From: an uncultured Granulosicoccus sp.
GTDB taxonomy: Bacteria; Pseudomonadota; Gammaproteobacteria; Granulosicoccales; Granulosicoccaceae
Direction of reading: 5' to 3'
Length of the DNA: 64,000 nt
Assembly: GCA_947492525.1 (NCBI GenBank)
Contig: CANLNQ010000015.1
Span: forward strand, 124,001 to 188,000
The position numbers and the translations under genes were made by a program. How positions within the stretch are numbered: position 1 is the first letter of the stretch; each line of letters begins with the position of its first letter. Of this stretch, positions 48,243-57,547 are shown piece after piece. Under the pieces are notes generated by a model that did no database searches, was not told where the DNA came from, and worked only from the letters and a program-made list of their open reading frames with translations.

Positions 48243-49282
48243 TGGCTGAAGAGGAAACGAAATCGGACGGGGCGGGCGCGTCCCCCGAAAAACCCGCACT
48301 GAGTGGATCCTGTCAGGCTGCCATACTGTTGATGGCGCTCGGCGAGGAAGAAGCCGCGGGTATTCTGCAGCACATGAAGCCCGATGAGGTTCAGGCTCTG
48401 GGCGAGGCGATGAGCGCCATCAACGGAGTGACACAGCAACAGATCGGGGACACACTTGATCAGTTCGTCAACCGGGTGCGCAACGAATCTTCTCTCGGCC
48501 TGGAATCTGCCAGTTATTTCAAATCGACGCTCACTCGTGCGCTGGGCAAGGACAAGGCGACCAGCGTGCTATCGCGCATGCAACCAGCCGATGATGATGG
48601 TCTGACTGCGCTGAAATGGATGGATCCGCGCGTGGTCGCCAAGATCATACGCAACGAACATCCGCAGATCATGGCAACGGTGCTCAGTCAGCTCTCGCGA
48701 GAGCAGGCGGGGCAGGTCCTGGATCTGCTTCCCGAAGAATTGCGCTCGGATATCGTCATGCGAATCGTGCAACTGGACAAGTTGCACCCGGCAGCGCTTG
48801 CCGATCTGAATGAGGTGATTCAGGAGTTGTTTGAAAACAATGCGACGATCGAGCTTTCGGGGCTCGGTGGCGTGCAGGTGGCCGCGGAAATACTCAACGG
48901 GGTCACGAAGGAATCAGAGGAACTGATTCTGGATGCCATCGAGGCGGCAGATGCGGAAATCGTGGAGCAGATCAAGGAAGGCATGTTCATCTTCGAAAAT
49001 CTGCTCAATGTTTCGGACAGGGATACGCAGACCATGCTGCGCGATCTGTCGAACGACGATCTCATCGTTGCGCTCAAGGGAGCATCCGAAGAATTGCAGG
49101 CCAAGATCTTCAGAAACATGTCTTCACGGGCGGCAGACTTGCTGCGTGATGACCTGGATGCAAAAGGGCCGGTGAAGCTGTCCGATGTGCAGGAATCGCA
49201 GAGGGCCATACTGGTCACGGCGAAGCAGTTGGCAGACGATGGAAAGATCTCGCTGGGCGGCAAAGGAGACGATTATGTTTAG
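48242..49282 (+). CDS. fliG: flagellar motor switch protein FliG
   Basis: 346 residues. Switch and torque protein of the rotor. The N-terminal domain (KPALSGSCQAAILLMALGEEEAAGIL) binds FliF, the middle EHPQIMATVLSQLSREQAGQVLDLLPEELRSDIV (with the EHPQ motif) binds FliM, and the C-terminal FIFENLLNVSDRDTQTMLRDL...SRAADLLRDDLD carries the charged stator-contact residues. Its last codons overlap the start of fliH. Confidence 0.97.
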   Translation: MAEEETKSDGAGASPEKPALSGSCQAAILLMALGEEEAAGILQHMKPDEVQALGEAMSAINGVTQQQIGDTLDQFVNRVRNESSLGLESASYFKSTLTRALGKDKATSVLSRMQPADDDGLTALKWMDPRVVAKIIRNEHPQIMATVLSQLSREQAGQVLDLLPEELRSDIVMRIVQLDKLHPAALADLNEVIQELFENNATIELSGLGGVQVAAEILNGVTKESEELILDAIEAADAEIVEQIKEGMFIFENLLNVSDRDTQTMLRDLSNDDLIVALKGASEELQAKIFRNMSSRAADLLRDDLDAKGPVKLSDVQESQRAILVTAKQLADDGKISLGGKGDDYV

Positions 49283-50069
49283 AGTGCTCTCGGAAGACGA
49301 AGCGAAACAGGTGACCCGTTGGCAGGCACCTGAGCTCAAGGGCTCCGTTCCCATTGCCAATACTCGCCAGGTGGCAACGCCTGTGCGTCTGGGTGAGACG
49401 ATGCCCGGAAGAGCGGCACCGTCTGCGCCCGCGGGGTCCGGCCGATCGGAATCCACGGCCTCGACCCTGCATTCCGGCGGCGATGAGATCCAGACGACAG
49501 GCACGGGCGTGTCCGGTGATGCCACGGCAGCGTCAGGCGCTACTGGCGGTATCCCCATGTCTGGCCAGTCGGCTGACATGTTGCAGGCCAGCTACGATGA
49601 AGGTTATGGCAACGGTTATGCCGAAGGCAATGCACAGCTGCATCAGCAGTCGGTACAACAACTACAGGCGCTGGTCAGTGCCCTGGGCAGACCTGCCCTG
49701 AAAGTGCCGGATGCAGAATTGGAGCAGGAGGTGATGGCCTTGTCGCTGGAAATCGCTCGTCTGGTTCTGGGGCGTGAGCTGCAGATGGACGGTGAGGCCA
49801 TGATATCCCTGGTACGTCGCGGTATCGAGCAGTTGCCCAACGCGGGGAAGGCCGATGTTGCCGTTCACCTGCATCCGCTGGATGCTGCCATGCTGGCAGA
49901 GGCGACACAGCTACCGGAGAACGTTGCTATCGTCGAGGATGCCAAGGTGAAGCGCAGCGACTGCAGGATAGTCTCCGAGGCCAGCACCGTCCGTGGGGGG
50001 CTGAATGACTGGCTTGCCATCGTTGGGGCGGAGTTGGGTATGGACTCTTTTCCGGGACAACAGGCCTGA
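49275..50069 (+). CDS. fliH: flagellar assembly protein FliH
   Basis: 264 residues from ATG 49275, which has the strong SD AAAGGAGA and overlaps the fliG stop. Regulates the export ATPase FliI. The first 95 residues are Ser/Ala/Gly-rich and probably flexible; the region with YDEGYGNGYAEGNAQLHQQ is the typical GxxxG helix; the C-terminal domain (LEIARLVLGRELQMDGEAMISLVRRGIEQLP) matches the FliH/HrpE family. Confidence 0.93.
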   Translation: MFRVLSEDEAKQVTRWQAPELKGSVPIANTRQVATPVRLGETMPGRAAPSAPAGSGRSESTASTLHSGGDEIQTTGTGVSGDATAASGATGGIPMSGQSADMLQASYDEGYGNGYAEGNAQLHQQSVQQLQALVSALGRPALKVPDAELEQEVMALSLEIARLVLGRELQMDGEAMISLVRRGIEQLPNAGKADVAVHLHPLDAAMLAEATQLPENVAIVEDAKVKRSDCRIVSEASTVRGGLNDWLAIVGAELGMDSFPGQQA

Positions 50070-50074
50070 CACCC

Positions 50075-51439
50075 ATGATCGATTCGCAAAGCGTCAACGC
50101 CAACGAATCGGTGTCGCAGCGTTTACGCAGACGTCGCCTTGCGCTTACCGGCGCGGAGCTACCGGTGGAAGGGCGATTGAGTACCTTGCGCGGGCTGACT
50201 CTCGAGGCCGAAGGCTGTCAGGCGGAAATCGGATCCCGGTGCCTGGTTGAAACGACCAATGGCTCCGACCTGGAAGCCCAGGTGGTGGGTTTCAATCGCG
50301 GGCGTACCTTGTTGATGCCGACGGGCAGTGTGGCCGGTTTGCGATCTCAGGCACGTGTCAAACCGATTGCCGGTCAGCTCAGTGCGCCTTGCGGTGATGA
50401 ACTGCTGGGACGGGTCATCGATGCCCGAGCTCGGCCGATCGATGGTCTGGGGCCTCTGCGTACCACCTATACCACTCCGCTGATGGGCGCTCCGCTCAAT
50501 CCCCTGGACAGGGCTTCCGTGCGAGAGGTCTTTGATGTGGGTGTGCGGTCGATCAATGGCCTGATAACGCTCGGGCGAGGGCAACGGGTTGGGCTATTTG
50601 CAGGCTCCGGGGTGGGCAAGAGTGCCTTGCTTGGCATGATGACTCGACATTCCGAGGCGGAAGTCACCGTCATCGGTCTCATCGGGGAGCGCGGCAGAGA
50701 GGTTAACGACTTCGTCAGGGAGACACTGGGCAGAGAGGGCATGAAACGCGCTGTCGTGGTCGCCGTGCCCGCTGATCAACCGCCGTTGATGAGATTGCAG
50801 GGAGCCATGATGGCGTCGGCAATCGCGGAGAGCTTTCGTGATCGGGGTCAACAGGTGCTGCTGTTGATGGATTCCCTGACACGCTTTGCCCAGGCACAGC
50901 GCGAGATCGGTCTGGCTACCGGTGAGCCCCCCACCAGCAAGGGCTATCCACCGTCGGTATTCGCCATGCTGCCGCAGCTTGTCGAACGGGCCGGTAACAT
51001 GGCCAATGGCGGTTCGATCACGGCGATCTATACGGTACTGGCAGAAGGGGATGACCAGAACGACCCCATCGTCGATGCGGCCAGAGCGGTACTCGACGGC
51101 CATATCGTTCTTACTCGGGCACTGTCAGATGCCGCGCATTATCCGGCTATCGATATCGGTGCATCGGTCAGCCGTACCCGGGCGGCGGTCAATTCACGAG
51201 AACAGGAGCAGCGAATCCGGCGGTGTCTGCAGTTGGCAGCTGCCTACCGTGCACAGGAGGACATGCTGAGAGTCGGACTCTACAAGGCCGGTACAGACCC
51301 ACTGCTGGATCAGGCGGTCACCTTCTGGCCTCGCTTGCAGACCTATCTGCAACAATCTTCCGATTCGGGTGTGACGGTCGGCAACGCCAGGGAGCAGTTG
51401 GCGGATATTCTGCGCACCGTATCACCCGCCAAGGCCTGA
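50075..51439 (+). CDS. fliI: flagellum-specific ATP synthase FliI
   Basis: 454 residues. F1-beta-like hexameric ATPase of flagellar export. Walker A GLFAGSGVGKSALLG (about 174-188), Walker B VLLLMDSLTRFAQAQRE, GLIGERGREVNDFV and TGEPPTSKGYPPSVFAMLPQLVERAGN are canonical. An N-terminal beta-barrel domain precedes. It starts 5 bp after fliH. A long hairpin follows. Confidence 0.98.
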   Translation: MIDSQSVNANESVSQRLRRRRLALTGAELPVEGRLSTLRGLTLEAEGCQAEIGSRCLVETTNGSDLEAQVVGFNRGRTLLMPTGSVAGLRSQARVKPIAGQLSAPCGDELLGRVIDARARPIDGLGPLRTTYTTPLMGAPLNPLDRASVREVFDVGVRSINGLITLGRGQRVGLFAGSGVGKSALLGMMTRHSEAEVTVIGLIGERGREVNDFVRETLGREGMKRAVVVAVPADQPPLMRLQGAMMASAIAESFRDRGQQVLLLMDSLTRFAQAQREIGLATGEPPTSKGYPPSVFAMLPQLVERAGNMANGGSITAIYTVLAEGDDQNDPIVDAARAVLDGHIVLTRALSDAAHYPAIDIGASVSRTRAAVNSREQEQRIRRCLQLAAAYRAQEDMLRVGLYKAGTDPLLDQAVTFWPRLQTYLQQSSDSGVTVGNAREQLADILRTVSPAKA

Positions 51440-51457
51440 TTCCGGCCCGCAAGACTA

Positions 51458-51506
51458 CAGGAACGCTCTCCCGAAGCGGGTCGCCCGGGCTCTGAGAGTG
51501 TTCCTG
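51458..51506 (+). other. long hairpin between fliI and fliJ
   Basis: CAGGAACGCTCTC (51458-51470) pairs with GAGAGTGTTCCTG (51494-51506), one G-U in 13 pairs, with an inner CGGG-TCG-CCCG. Only TTGCTG follows, so it is a weak terminator, attenuator or mRNA stability element inside the flagellar run. The rest of the 244-bp gap (51440-51683) holds no gene. Confidence 0.65.
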
Positions 51507-51683
51507 TTGCTGACCTGAACGGCTGCAAGGCCTTCGCGTACCCCCGCAATGATGAAGGCGCAAGTCACAGATTGGTTCCCACATGTAACCATTTGTGTCA
51601 TGTAACTGCGGATGGGTAACTTGAGCTGAACCTATCGGTTCTTTTGCCGAAACCGTGAGTATGCAATCACAATTCTGCTGCTC

Positions 51684-52139
51684 ATGAGCTCTGGTCAACT
51701 ATCAAAACTCGAAACGCTTTCGCAAACACGCGTCGATCAGGCGCGCAATGCCGTGGAGCAGCAACGTCTGGAACTGTCGATCATGGACAGGCAGCACAGG
51801 GAGCTCAGGGCCATCAACACAGAGTATCAGGAAGGGGTCATCGGCGAAACGAGCATAGCTCCTCAGCTGCTGGCACAACGCCGTGCGTTTGTGGCGCAGC
51901 TGACCGAGAAGCTCGACATGCTCAGTTTGCAGCGCCAGCAACGTGAGCAGTTGCTGAACACAAAACTGGCGGAGCAGAAGCAGCACACGGCGCAGACCGC
52001 AGCCATCGGCTCGATGGTCGAAAAGCACCGGCTGCACGAAGCACATATTGCAGCAAGACAAGAGCAGCTACAGCTCGAGCAGGCCGTACAGGGCTTGCAG
52101 CACGTGAGAAACGCAAACAGGGGGGATGAGAATGTCTGA
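51684..52139 (+). CDS. fliJ: flagellar export chaperone FliJ
   Basis: 151 residues, almost wholly alpha-helical coiled coil rich in Gln, Glu and Arg (RVDQARNAVEQQRLELSIMDRQHRELR...). FliJ sits in the FliI hexamer and contacts FlhA. Sequence conservation is low in this family, so the call rests on position after fliI, length and helix pattern. Its last 14 bases overlap the start of fliK. Confidence 0.85.
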   Translation: MSSGQLSKLETLSQTRVDQARNAVEQQRLELSIMDRQHRELRAINTEYQEGVIGETSIAPQLLAQRRAFVAQLTEKLDMLSLQRQQREQLLNTKLAEQKQHTAQTAAIGSMVEKHRLHEAHIAARQEQLQLEQAVQGLQHVRNANRGDENV

Positions 52140-54342
52140 ACCGTCCAATAACTCGGTACAGGGACTGATCGGCTCTCTGGGGGCATCCGGAAAAGCCTCT
52201 GTTGAAAAAGGCGGCATTCGCCAGGCGAGTGACAAGCCGCAGGATGGTGCCTTTTCACGCGAACTGGGTCAGGCGCTGGAGAAGCACTCTGCCGTGAGTC
52301 AGCCTGACGGTGGCAGACCTGCGGCCAGGCAAGCAACTGAAGCCGGCACTGCAGCGGTGTCCGCTGAGGCGAAACCCGCTTCGGCGGCAGTCGATGATGC
52401 GAACCTGCCGGCTGCCTTGGCAGGATCTGCTGCCGAGACTGATTCTGCGGATTCAGCATCTACAGGGCTGTCCCCGGCTACCGCTGGACCTGCGGAGGAG
52501 AGCCTGCTTGCCGCAAGGCGCGGGCAGCCGGAAGCCGCCGTTGATGCCGCGCCCGTCGCGGCGCTGAAGGATACGCAGACAACGCCGGAGGCGAAGACTT
52601 CCGATACGGCGACCGGGCAAGCCCTGCCGTCGCCGACTGCGAATAAGGGTTCTGAGTCAGCTGCAGACTCGACGACTGTGCGGGTCGGGCATTCGGACGT
52701 CACCGAGCTTGCGGATCCCTCGCCCAGTGCGCAGACCGCTGCGTCGGCAGGATCGCCTGAGGAGGCCCTGCAGATTCCGCAGAACGATGCCCGGTCTGCC
52801 CCGACTGAGCAAGTCGGCGCCTCAGTGCTGCCTCAACCAGCCGCTGCGGTTTCTGCGGATATGGCTGGCAAACTCGCTCAGGCGACCGGAGACGAGAAAC
52901 CCGGATTGGCGACGGTGGCGGCCTCTGGCAGTCGATCCGCCTCAGATCCGGCGCTTGCGACAACGACGCAGCCTCTGACATCCACCGTGGCAGCGACGTC
53001 CTCGTTGTCGCCACAGACCGCAAGCACGCCGGCCTCTGCGAAGCTGACCGCTGTGGACAGCGCGTCTCCTGCGGTTCAGGGCAGTGACGCCGAGCCGCTG
53101 ACGATCAACCGAGCAGCATCAGAGTCCTCGCCGGAAGCGGGCGATACTGAGCCCGGCTTGTCCGATCAACGAATCCTCAGTGCGACGAAGGCCGCCCGGG
53201 CACCGTCAGCTACCGTGACGGCTGCGGCCTTGAGCAACGCCCTGTCGGCTTCCGGTGTTCAGGTCGATACGGAGTCGGCGACACCTGCCAGTCATGGTGC
53301 AAGCATGATGCAGCCTGTGGAGGTCGGTGAAGTCATTTCCCAGGCGTCTCTGGCAGCGCGATACCGTTTCGCCGGCACTGGACTGGAAGGCCAGCGTGCC
53401 GTGTCGCCTGATGGCGAGGCTCAGTCACTTGTTTCGGCTCTGGCCAGCGGGGTTGGTGGAAAGACTGCCTCGGCAGGCCAGCCTATCGAGACGTCTGCCG
53501 CCGTCGACAATTCCTTGACTCAGCTCGGAGCTGGCAAGGGTGCTGATGCCGATGCGATGCCGCTGAACATGACCGAGGCAGCCCTGGAGGAGGGCGAAGC
53601 GGTGTTCCGACATGCTGATCTGTTCAAGGATATACAGGCCCAGCGCGCTGCCCTCAGTGAAACAGCAGGCTCACAGGCAGCGCAGGCTTCCGTGGTCACG
53701 GGCGACACACTGGCCAGATCCGCTTCGGCAGATAACATGTTGCTTCCGGCTACCGGCGGCATCGTTACTGCTCCGGTGGTGCAGCGGGCGGATGCGGTGA
53801 CAGCCTCGCCAGTCAGTGCGCCGTTTGATGTGTCAATGCTGAGCGAAGATGCTGAGACCGGTCTGGCTGGCAACGTCAAGTGGATGGTCAAGGAAGGCGT
53901 TCAGAATGCGACGGTAACGGTAACACCGTCTGGCATGGGACCGATATCCGTCAAGGTCGGGATCGATCAGGATCAGTTGAACGTGTCGATCATGGCGTCA
54001 CAGCACACGACACGTGAGGCGCTGGATGCCATGTTGCCTCGCTTGCGAGAGCAACTGGCTGCTCAGGGGCATGAAAGCGTGAAACTGGACGTTTCCGATG
54101 GCCGAGGTGAACAGTCGAAAGGCGGTAACGGCCAGATGTTTGCAGGTACACGGAATCCGTCCGATTCCTGGACACAGAGAGAACAAGGTAACAGTGGTGG
54201 CAACGACAATCAGGCCGAGTACGGCAGTTCGGGCGACGCAACAGGGCATGCAGATGCGCACATGGCTGAAGATTTGCAGCGTGTTGTGCTCAGTAGCGCA
54301 GGAGCATCCGGAACGTCTTCTGCATTTGATGCCTATGTCTAG
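52126..54342 (+). CDS. fliK: flagellar hook-length control protein FliK
   Basis: 738 residues (ATG 52132, two codons in, is an alternative). The first 580 residues are a long Ala/Ser/Thr/Pro/Glu-rich low-complexity stretch, expected of the exported molecular ruler. The C-terminal domain (WMVKEGVQNATVTVTPSGMGPISVKVGIDQDQLNVSIMASQHTTREALDAMLPRLREQLAAQG) is the Flg_hook domain that contacts FlhB and switches export from hook to filament. The tail is Gly/Asn/Gln-rich. Length variation in this region sets hook length in other species. Confidence 0.92.
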   Translation: MRMSEPSNNSVQGLIGSLGASGKASVEKGGIRQASDKPQDGAFSRELGQALEKHSAVSQPDGGRPAARQATEAGTAAVSAEAKPASAAVDDANLPAALAGSAAETDSADSASTGLSPATAGPAEESLLAARRGQPEAAVDAAPVAALKDTQTTPEAKTSDTATGQALPSPTANKGSESAADSTTVRVGHSDVTELADPSPSAQTAASAGSPEEALQIPQNDARSAPTEQVGASVLPQPAAAVSADMAGKLAQATGDEKPGLATVAASGSRSASDPALATTTQPLTSTVAATSSLSPQTASTPASAKLTAVDSASPAVQGSDAEPLTINRAASESSPEAGDTEPGLSDQRILSATKAARAPSATVTAAALSNALSASGVQVDTESATPASHGASMMQPVEVGEVISQASLAARYRFAGTGLEGQRAVSPDGEAQSLVSALASGVGGKTASAGQPIETSAAVDNSLTQLGAGKGADADAMPLNMTEAALEEGEAVFRHADLFKDIQAQRAALSETAGSQAAQASVVTGDTLARSASADNMLLPATGGIVTAPVVQRADAVTASPVSAPFDVSMLSEDAETGLAGNVKWMVKEGVQNATVTVTPSGMGPISVKVGIDQDQLNVSIMASQHTTREALDAMLPRLREQLAAQGHESVKLDVSDGRGEQSKGGNGQMFAGTRNPSDSWTQREQGNSGGNDNQAEYGSSGDATGHADAHMAEDLQRVVLSSAGASGTSSAFDAYV

Positions 54343-54354
54343 AGGAGTTGTGAC

Positions 54355-54810
54355 ATGAAGAAGATGATTCTCATTGGTGTGGGTGCGCTGGCGCTGGTGG
54401 GAATCAGTGTCGGCGCGTCGCTGTTTCTGACCGGCGCTCTGAACAAGGAACCTGCGGCAGGCGCAGCGGTAGAAGAGGAGGTATTGCCCGAAGAGGTCTT
54501 CTACTACAACGTGCAACCTGAATTCGTCGTCAACTTCAAGGGCAAGTCGCGCGTGAAGTTTCTGATGATCGAAATGGTTGTCGCCAGTCATGATGAGGAA
54601 GTACCCGTGGTCCTGAGCGATCACGATCCGGAGTTGCGTAATTCTCTGCTGATGTTGCTGGCAGAGCAGGACAGTGAAGAACTGAAGACAGCCGAAGGAA
54701 AGCAGGCATTGCGCGATGCTGCAATGGCACGAATCGATGAAGTGGTCAGTAATCATCACAAGCCGGAACGCGTTCTTGATGTATTCATCACGCGCCTGGT
54801 CATGCAATAG
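54355..54810 (+). CDS. fliL: flagellar basal body-associated protein FliL
   Basis: 151 residues. A short Lys-rich start and one membrane helix (ILIGVGALALVGISVGASLFL), then a periplasmic domain with YYNVQPEFVVNFKGKSRVKFLMIEM and LRNSLLMLLAEQDSEELKTAEGKQALRDAA, typical of FliL, which rings the stator and affects torque. SD GAGG precedes the ATG. fliM begins 5 to 32 bp later. Confidence 0.95.
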   Translation: MKKMILIGVGALALVGISVGASLFLTGALNKEPAAGAAVEEEVLPEEVFYYNVQPEFVVNFKGKSRVKFLMIEMVVASHDEEVPVVLSDHDPELRNSLLMLLAEQDSEELKTAEGKQALRDAAMARIDEVVSNHHKPERVLDVFITRLVMQ

Positions 54811-54842
54811 ATCCGTTGGCAGGTTCGATAGCCGAGATAAAC

Positions 54843-55733
54843 ATGGAACAAGAGAAACAGCCGGCCACGGCCTACGATTTCGTACACCCGGGGCACAAGA
54901 TGAACCGGCAGTGGCCGGTACTGGATCTGGTCAATGCGCGCGTTGCCACCGCATTCGGCACAGCTCTGAGCGAGCGGCTGCAAATCAATCTGCTGGGCCA
55001 TTCGCTACAGACAACACGCGGCAAGTACATGGACTGTGTCGAGGCGATGGGGGAGACCTCTGTCGTCCATGAACTGTCCCTCAGCCCGCTCAATGGCGTC
55101 GTCTGGTTCTGTATCGATATCAGCATGGTATCGGCACTGGTGGACAGCTACTTCGGCGGAAAGGCCACCATCACGCCTCTGGACAGACCTCGCAATCTGT
55201 CTCGAACGGAGAGTCGGGTGCTGCAACATGTCATACAGGCACTGATCGAATCGATCACGTCCGGTTGGTCGATGGTGCTCCCGTTGAATACTGCCATGGT
55301 CGGGCCGATCGACGTGAGCAGATTGAGTAATGCCTCGCTTGAGCAGGTCATGGTGACCAACCAGCTCAAGTTGCAGTTGGGGGAGCTGGAAATGCCCTGT
55401 CAGCTCGTCTACCCTTTCGAGATGCTCAAGCCCCTGAGCACGCAGTTGCAACACGATACTCCGAAGGCTTCCGCCCAGGACATCGAGTTCAGCAAGGCAC
55501 TGCGTTCCGAACTGATGAACTGCGAGCTGGATATCCGTGGTGTCCTGTCGGAAACCAAGATAACACTGGGCAAGTTGCTTGAGTTGCAGGCCGGGGACTT
55601 CATCCCGCTGAGGGATGTGCGCAATGTCTCTTTCAAGACTCAGCAGATGCCGCTGTTCGACGCTCGAATCGGCAATGTGAATGGACGTGTTTCCGCCAGC
55701 CTGTCTCGCTGGCACTTACCAGACGGTCAATGA
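54843..55733 (+). CDS. fliM: flagellar motor switch protein FliM lacking the CheY-binding peptide
   Basis: 296 residues from ATG 54843 (TTG 54816 would add nine: MAGSIAEIN). The middle domain (MNRQWPVLDLVNARVATAFGTALSERLQINLLG, then VWFCIDISMVSALVDSYFGG) and the C-terminal SpoA domain (RSELMNCELDIRGVLSETKITLGKLLELQAGDFIPL) identify FliM. The N-terminal peptide LSQDEIDALL, by which FliM captures CheY-P, is absent from either start, and no in-frame start exists upstream. The spacing after fliL and partnership with fliN are normal. Divergence is high through the middle domain too. Confidence 0.9.
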   Translation: MEQEKQPATAYDFVHPGHKMNRQWPVLDLVNARVATAFGTALSERLQINLLGHSLQTTRGKYMDCVEAMGETSVVHELSLSPLNGVVWFCIDISMVSALVDSYFGGKATITPLDRPRNLSRTESRVLQHVIQALIESITSGWSMVLPLNTAMVGPIDVSRLSNASLEQVMVTNQLKLQLGELEMPCQLVYPFEMLKPLSTQLQHDTPKASAQDIEFSKALRSELMNCELDIRGVLSETKITLGKLLELQAGDFIPLRDVRNVSFKTQQMPLFDARIGNVNGRVSASLSRWHLPDGQ

Positions 55734-55736
55734 ATC

Positions 55737-56189
55737 ATGTCTGAAGACAATACAGCAGAAAACATGAATGATGACGAGACCGGTAATGCTGCGGAGACCG
55801 AGAATGCGGCAGCCGTGGATCCGGCGGCCAATGCGGAAGTAGTCGGAGAGGCAGGAATCGACCAGGCTCAGCCGGTTGACATGCCGGACATGGTGGGGGA
55901 TGCCCCGGGAGCGGCTGACGACCGACCTACCGCCGATATCTCGATGATTCTGGATATACCGGTGACCTTGTCGATGGAGATCGGGCAGACACGCATTTCC
56001 ATCAGCGAACTGCTGAAGCTGAGTCGGGATTCCGTCATCGAATTGCAGCGAATGGCCGATGAACCCATGGATGTACTGGTTAACGGCACGTTGGTTGCTC
56101 ATGGAGAAGCAGTGGTCGTGGGTGATCGCTTCGGTATTCGACTCACCGATGTCATCAGCCCACAGGAGCGGTTGAAGAAGTTCGGTTGA
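55737..56189 (+). CDS. fliN: flagellar motor switch protein FliN
   Basis: 150 residues. The first 65 are acidic and low-complexity (Asn/Asp/Glu/Ala), longer than in E. coli FliN (137 total). The SpoA domain ISMILDIPVTLSMEIGQTRISISELLKLSRDSVIELQRMADEPMDVLVNGTLVAHGEAVVVGDRFGIRLTDVI is canonical. Forms the rotor C ring with FliM. It starts 3 bp after the fliM stop. Confidence 0.97.
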   Translation: MSEDNTAENMNDDETGNAAETENAAAVDPAANAEVVGEAGIDQAQPVDMPDMVGDAPGAADDRPTADISMILDIPVTLSMEIGQTRISISELLKLSRDSVIELQRMADEPMDVLVNGTLVAHGEAVVVGDRFGIRLTDVISPQERLKKFG

Positions 56190-56282
56190 TTCCAGCGCCG
56201 AATGGCGTGTGACGGAGTTCAGTAGCAAGACAGTAGCAAGCCTGCCTGCAAGAGCGACAGGTCAAATCTTAAGGAGAAATTC

Positions 56283-56705
56283 ATGTTCCGACTGCCTGCG
56301 GCGAGTTTTCTGCTGTGGTGTGGCGCCTGTCTGGGCAATACGGCCATTGCTGAAGAATCCAGCCGTCCAGTCATTTCGCCATTGGCGACGCTTGGCAAGC
56401 TGGCCATCGCCTTGCTTCTTGTCTTGTTCGTCTTCTGGGTCTTTGCGCGAGTCATGCGACAGATGCAGGGTACCCGGGGTGCAATCCACAGCGGTCTCAG
56501 GATAGTCGGAACGCTGTCTCTGGGGCAGCGCGAGCGGGTAGTGGTGATCCAGGCCGGTGAGGAGCAGCTGGTGCTGGGTGTCACTGCCAGTCAGGTCAAC
56601 ACCTTGCATGTGCTGTCCAGACCCCTTGCCAACTCTGGGCAGGAAGAGCTGGGTGACTTTCGTCAGAAACTCAGCGCCGCGCTCAAGCGTCAGGTTGCCG
56701 ACTGA
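56283..56705 (+). CDS. fliO: flagellar biosynthesis protein FliO
   Basis: 140 residues. Cleaved or uncleaved leader (MFRLPAASFLLWCGACLGNTAIA), a periplasmic piece, one membrane helix (LAIALLLVLFVFWVFARVM) and a cytoplasmic domain with LRIVGTLSLGQRERVVVIQAGEEQLVLGVTASQVNTLHVL, the FliO signature. Helps assemble FliP in the export gate. SD AAGGAG precedes the ATG. The stop overlaps a possible fliP start. Confidence 0.93.
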   Translation: MFRLPAASFLLWCGACLGNTAIAEESSRPVISPLATLGKLAIALLLVLFVFWVFARVMRQMQGTRGAIHSGLRIVGTLSLGQRERVVVIQAGEEQLVLGVTASQVNTLHVLSRPLANSGQEELGDFRQKLSAALKRQVAD

Positions 56706-57514
56706 TGCAATCGGCAGACATCAGCCGAGCTGGCAGGGTAGCGTGCAGGCGGTTTCGATCAATGAGCCAGGGCCATGTATTGTGGTTGGCCGTATTGCCT
56801 GCGCTGCTGCTGAGTTCCGGTGTCAGTCATGCTCAGGCAGGCCTTCCTGCATTGATCATCGATGGTACCGAAGATGGAGGCCAGACCTGGAGTCTGAGCC
56901 TGCAGGCCCTGGCGTTGATGACCATGTTGACGCTGCTGCCGGCCATCCTGCTGCTGATGACCTCTTTCACGCGTATCACGATCGTGCTGGGTATCTTGCG
57001 TACCGCGATGGGCACACCGACAACTCCCTCGAATCAGGTCATGATCGGACTGGCCTTGTTCCTGACCCTGTTCGTCATGCGGCCGGTATTCACGGAGATA
57101 CACGAAGATGCGGTCAAGCCGTTCATGGCCGAGCAGATCAGCGCCGAGGCCGCCATCGCGGCCGCCGCCGTGCCTTTTCGAAAATTCATGCTGCAGCAGA
57201 CTCGCGATAACGATCTGGAGCTGTTTCTCGAGATCTCCAATTCCCCGCCACCCCAGGGTGTCGAGGATATTTCCTACTGGGTGTTGCTGCCGGCCTTTGT
57301 CACCAGTGAACTCAAGACAGCCTTTCAGATAGGCTTCCTGTTCTTCATCCCGTTCCTGATCATCGACCTGGTGGTTGCCAGTGTTCTCATGTCCATGGGG
57401 ATGATGATGCTCTCGCCACTGATCATCTCCTTGCCCTTCAAGCTGATGCTGTTCGTTCTGGTCGACGGCTGGAATCTGGTGCTGGGCACATTGGCTGGCA
57501 GCTTTTTCATCTGA
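56705..57514 (+). CDS. fliP: flagellar biosynthesis protein FliP
   Basis: 269 residues from ATG 56705, which overlaps the fliO stop (TGATG); ATG 56762 begins a better signal-peptide-like leader (SQGHVLWLAVLPALLLSSGVSHAQA) and may be the true start. MLTLLPAILLLMTSFTRITIVLGILRTAMGTPTTPSNQVMIGLALFLTLFVM and IGFLFFIPFLIIDLVVASVLMSMGMMMLSP are canonical. Core of the export gate with FliQ and FliR. Confidence 0.97.
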   Translation: MQSADISRAGRVACRRFRSMSQGHVLWLAVLPALLLSSGVSHAQAGLPALIIDGTEDGGQTWSLSLQALALMTMLTLLPAILLLMTSFTRITIVLGILRTAMGTPTTPSNQVMIGLALFLTLFVMRPVFTEIHEDAVKPFMAEQISAEAAIAAAAVPFRKFMLQQTRDNDLELFLEISNSPPPQGVEDISYWVLLPAFVTSELKTAFQIGFLFFIPFLIIDLVVASVLMSMGMMMLSPLIISLPFKLMLFVLVDGWNLVLGTLAGSFFI

Positions 57515-57547
57515 TGATGTATCACTCGGATAGCAGGAGGTGATGGC

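Noticed and set aside
49185-49275. Upstream start for fliH inside fliG
   Set aside because: ATG 49275 has a strong SD and overlaps the fliG stop, the usual coupled arrangement; the extra residues are out of family.
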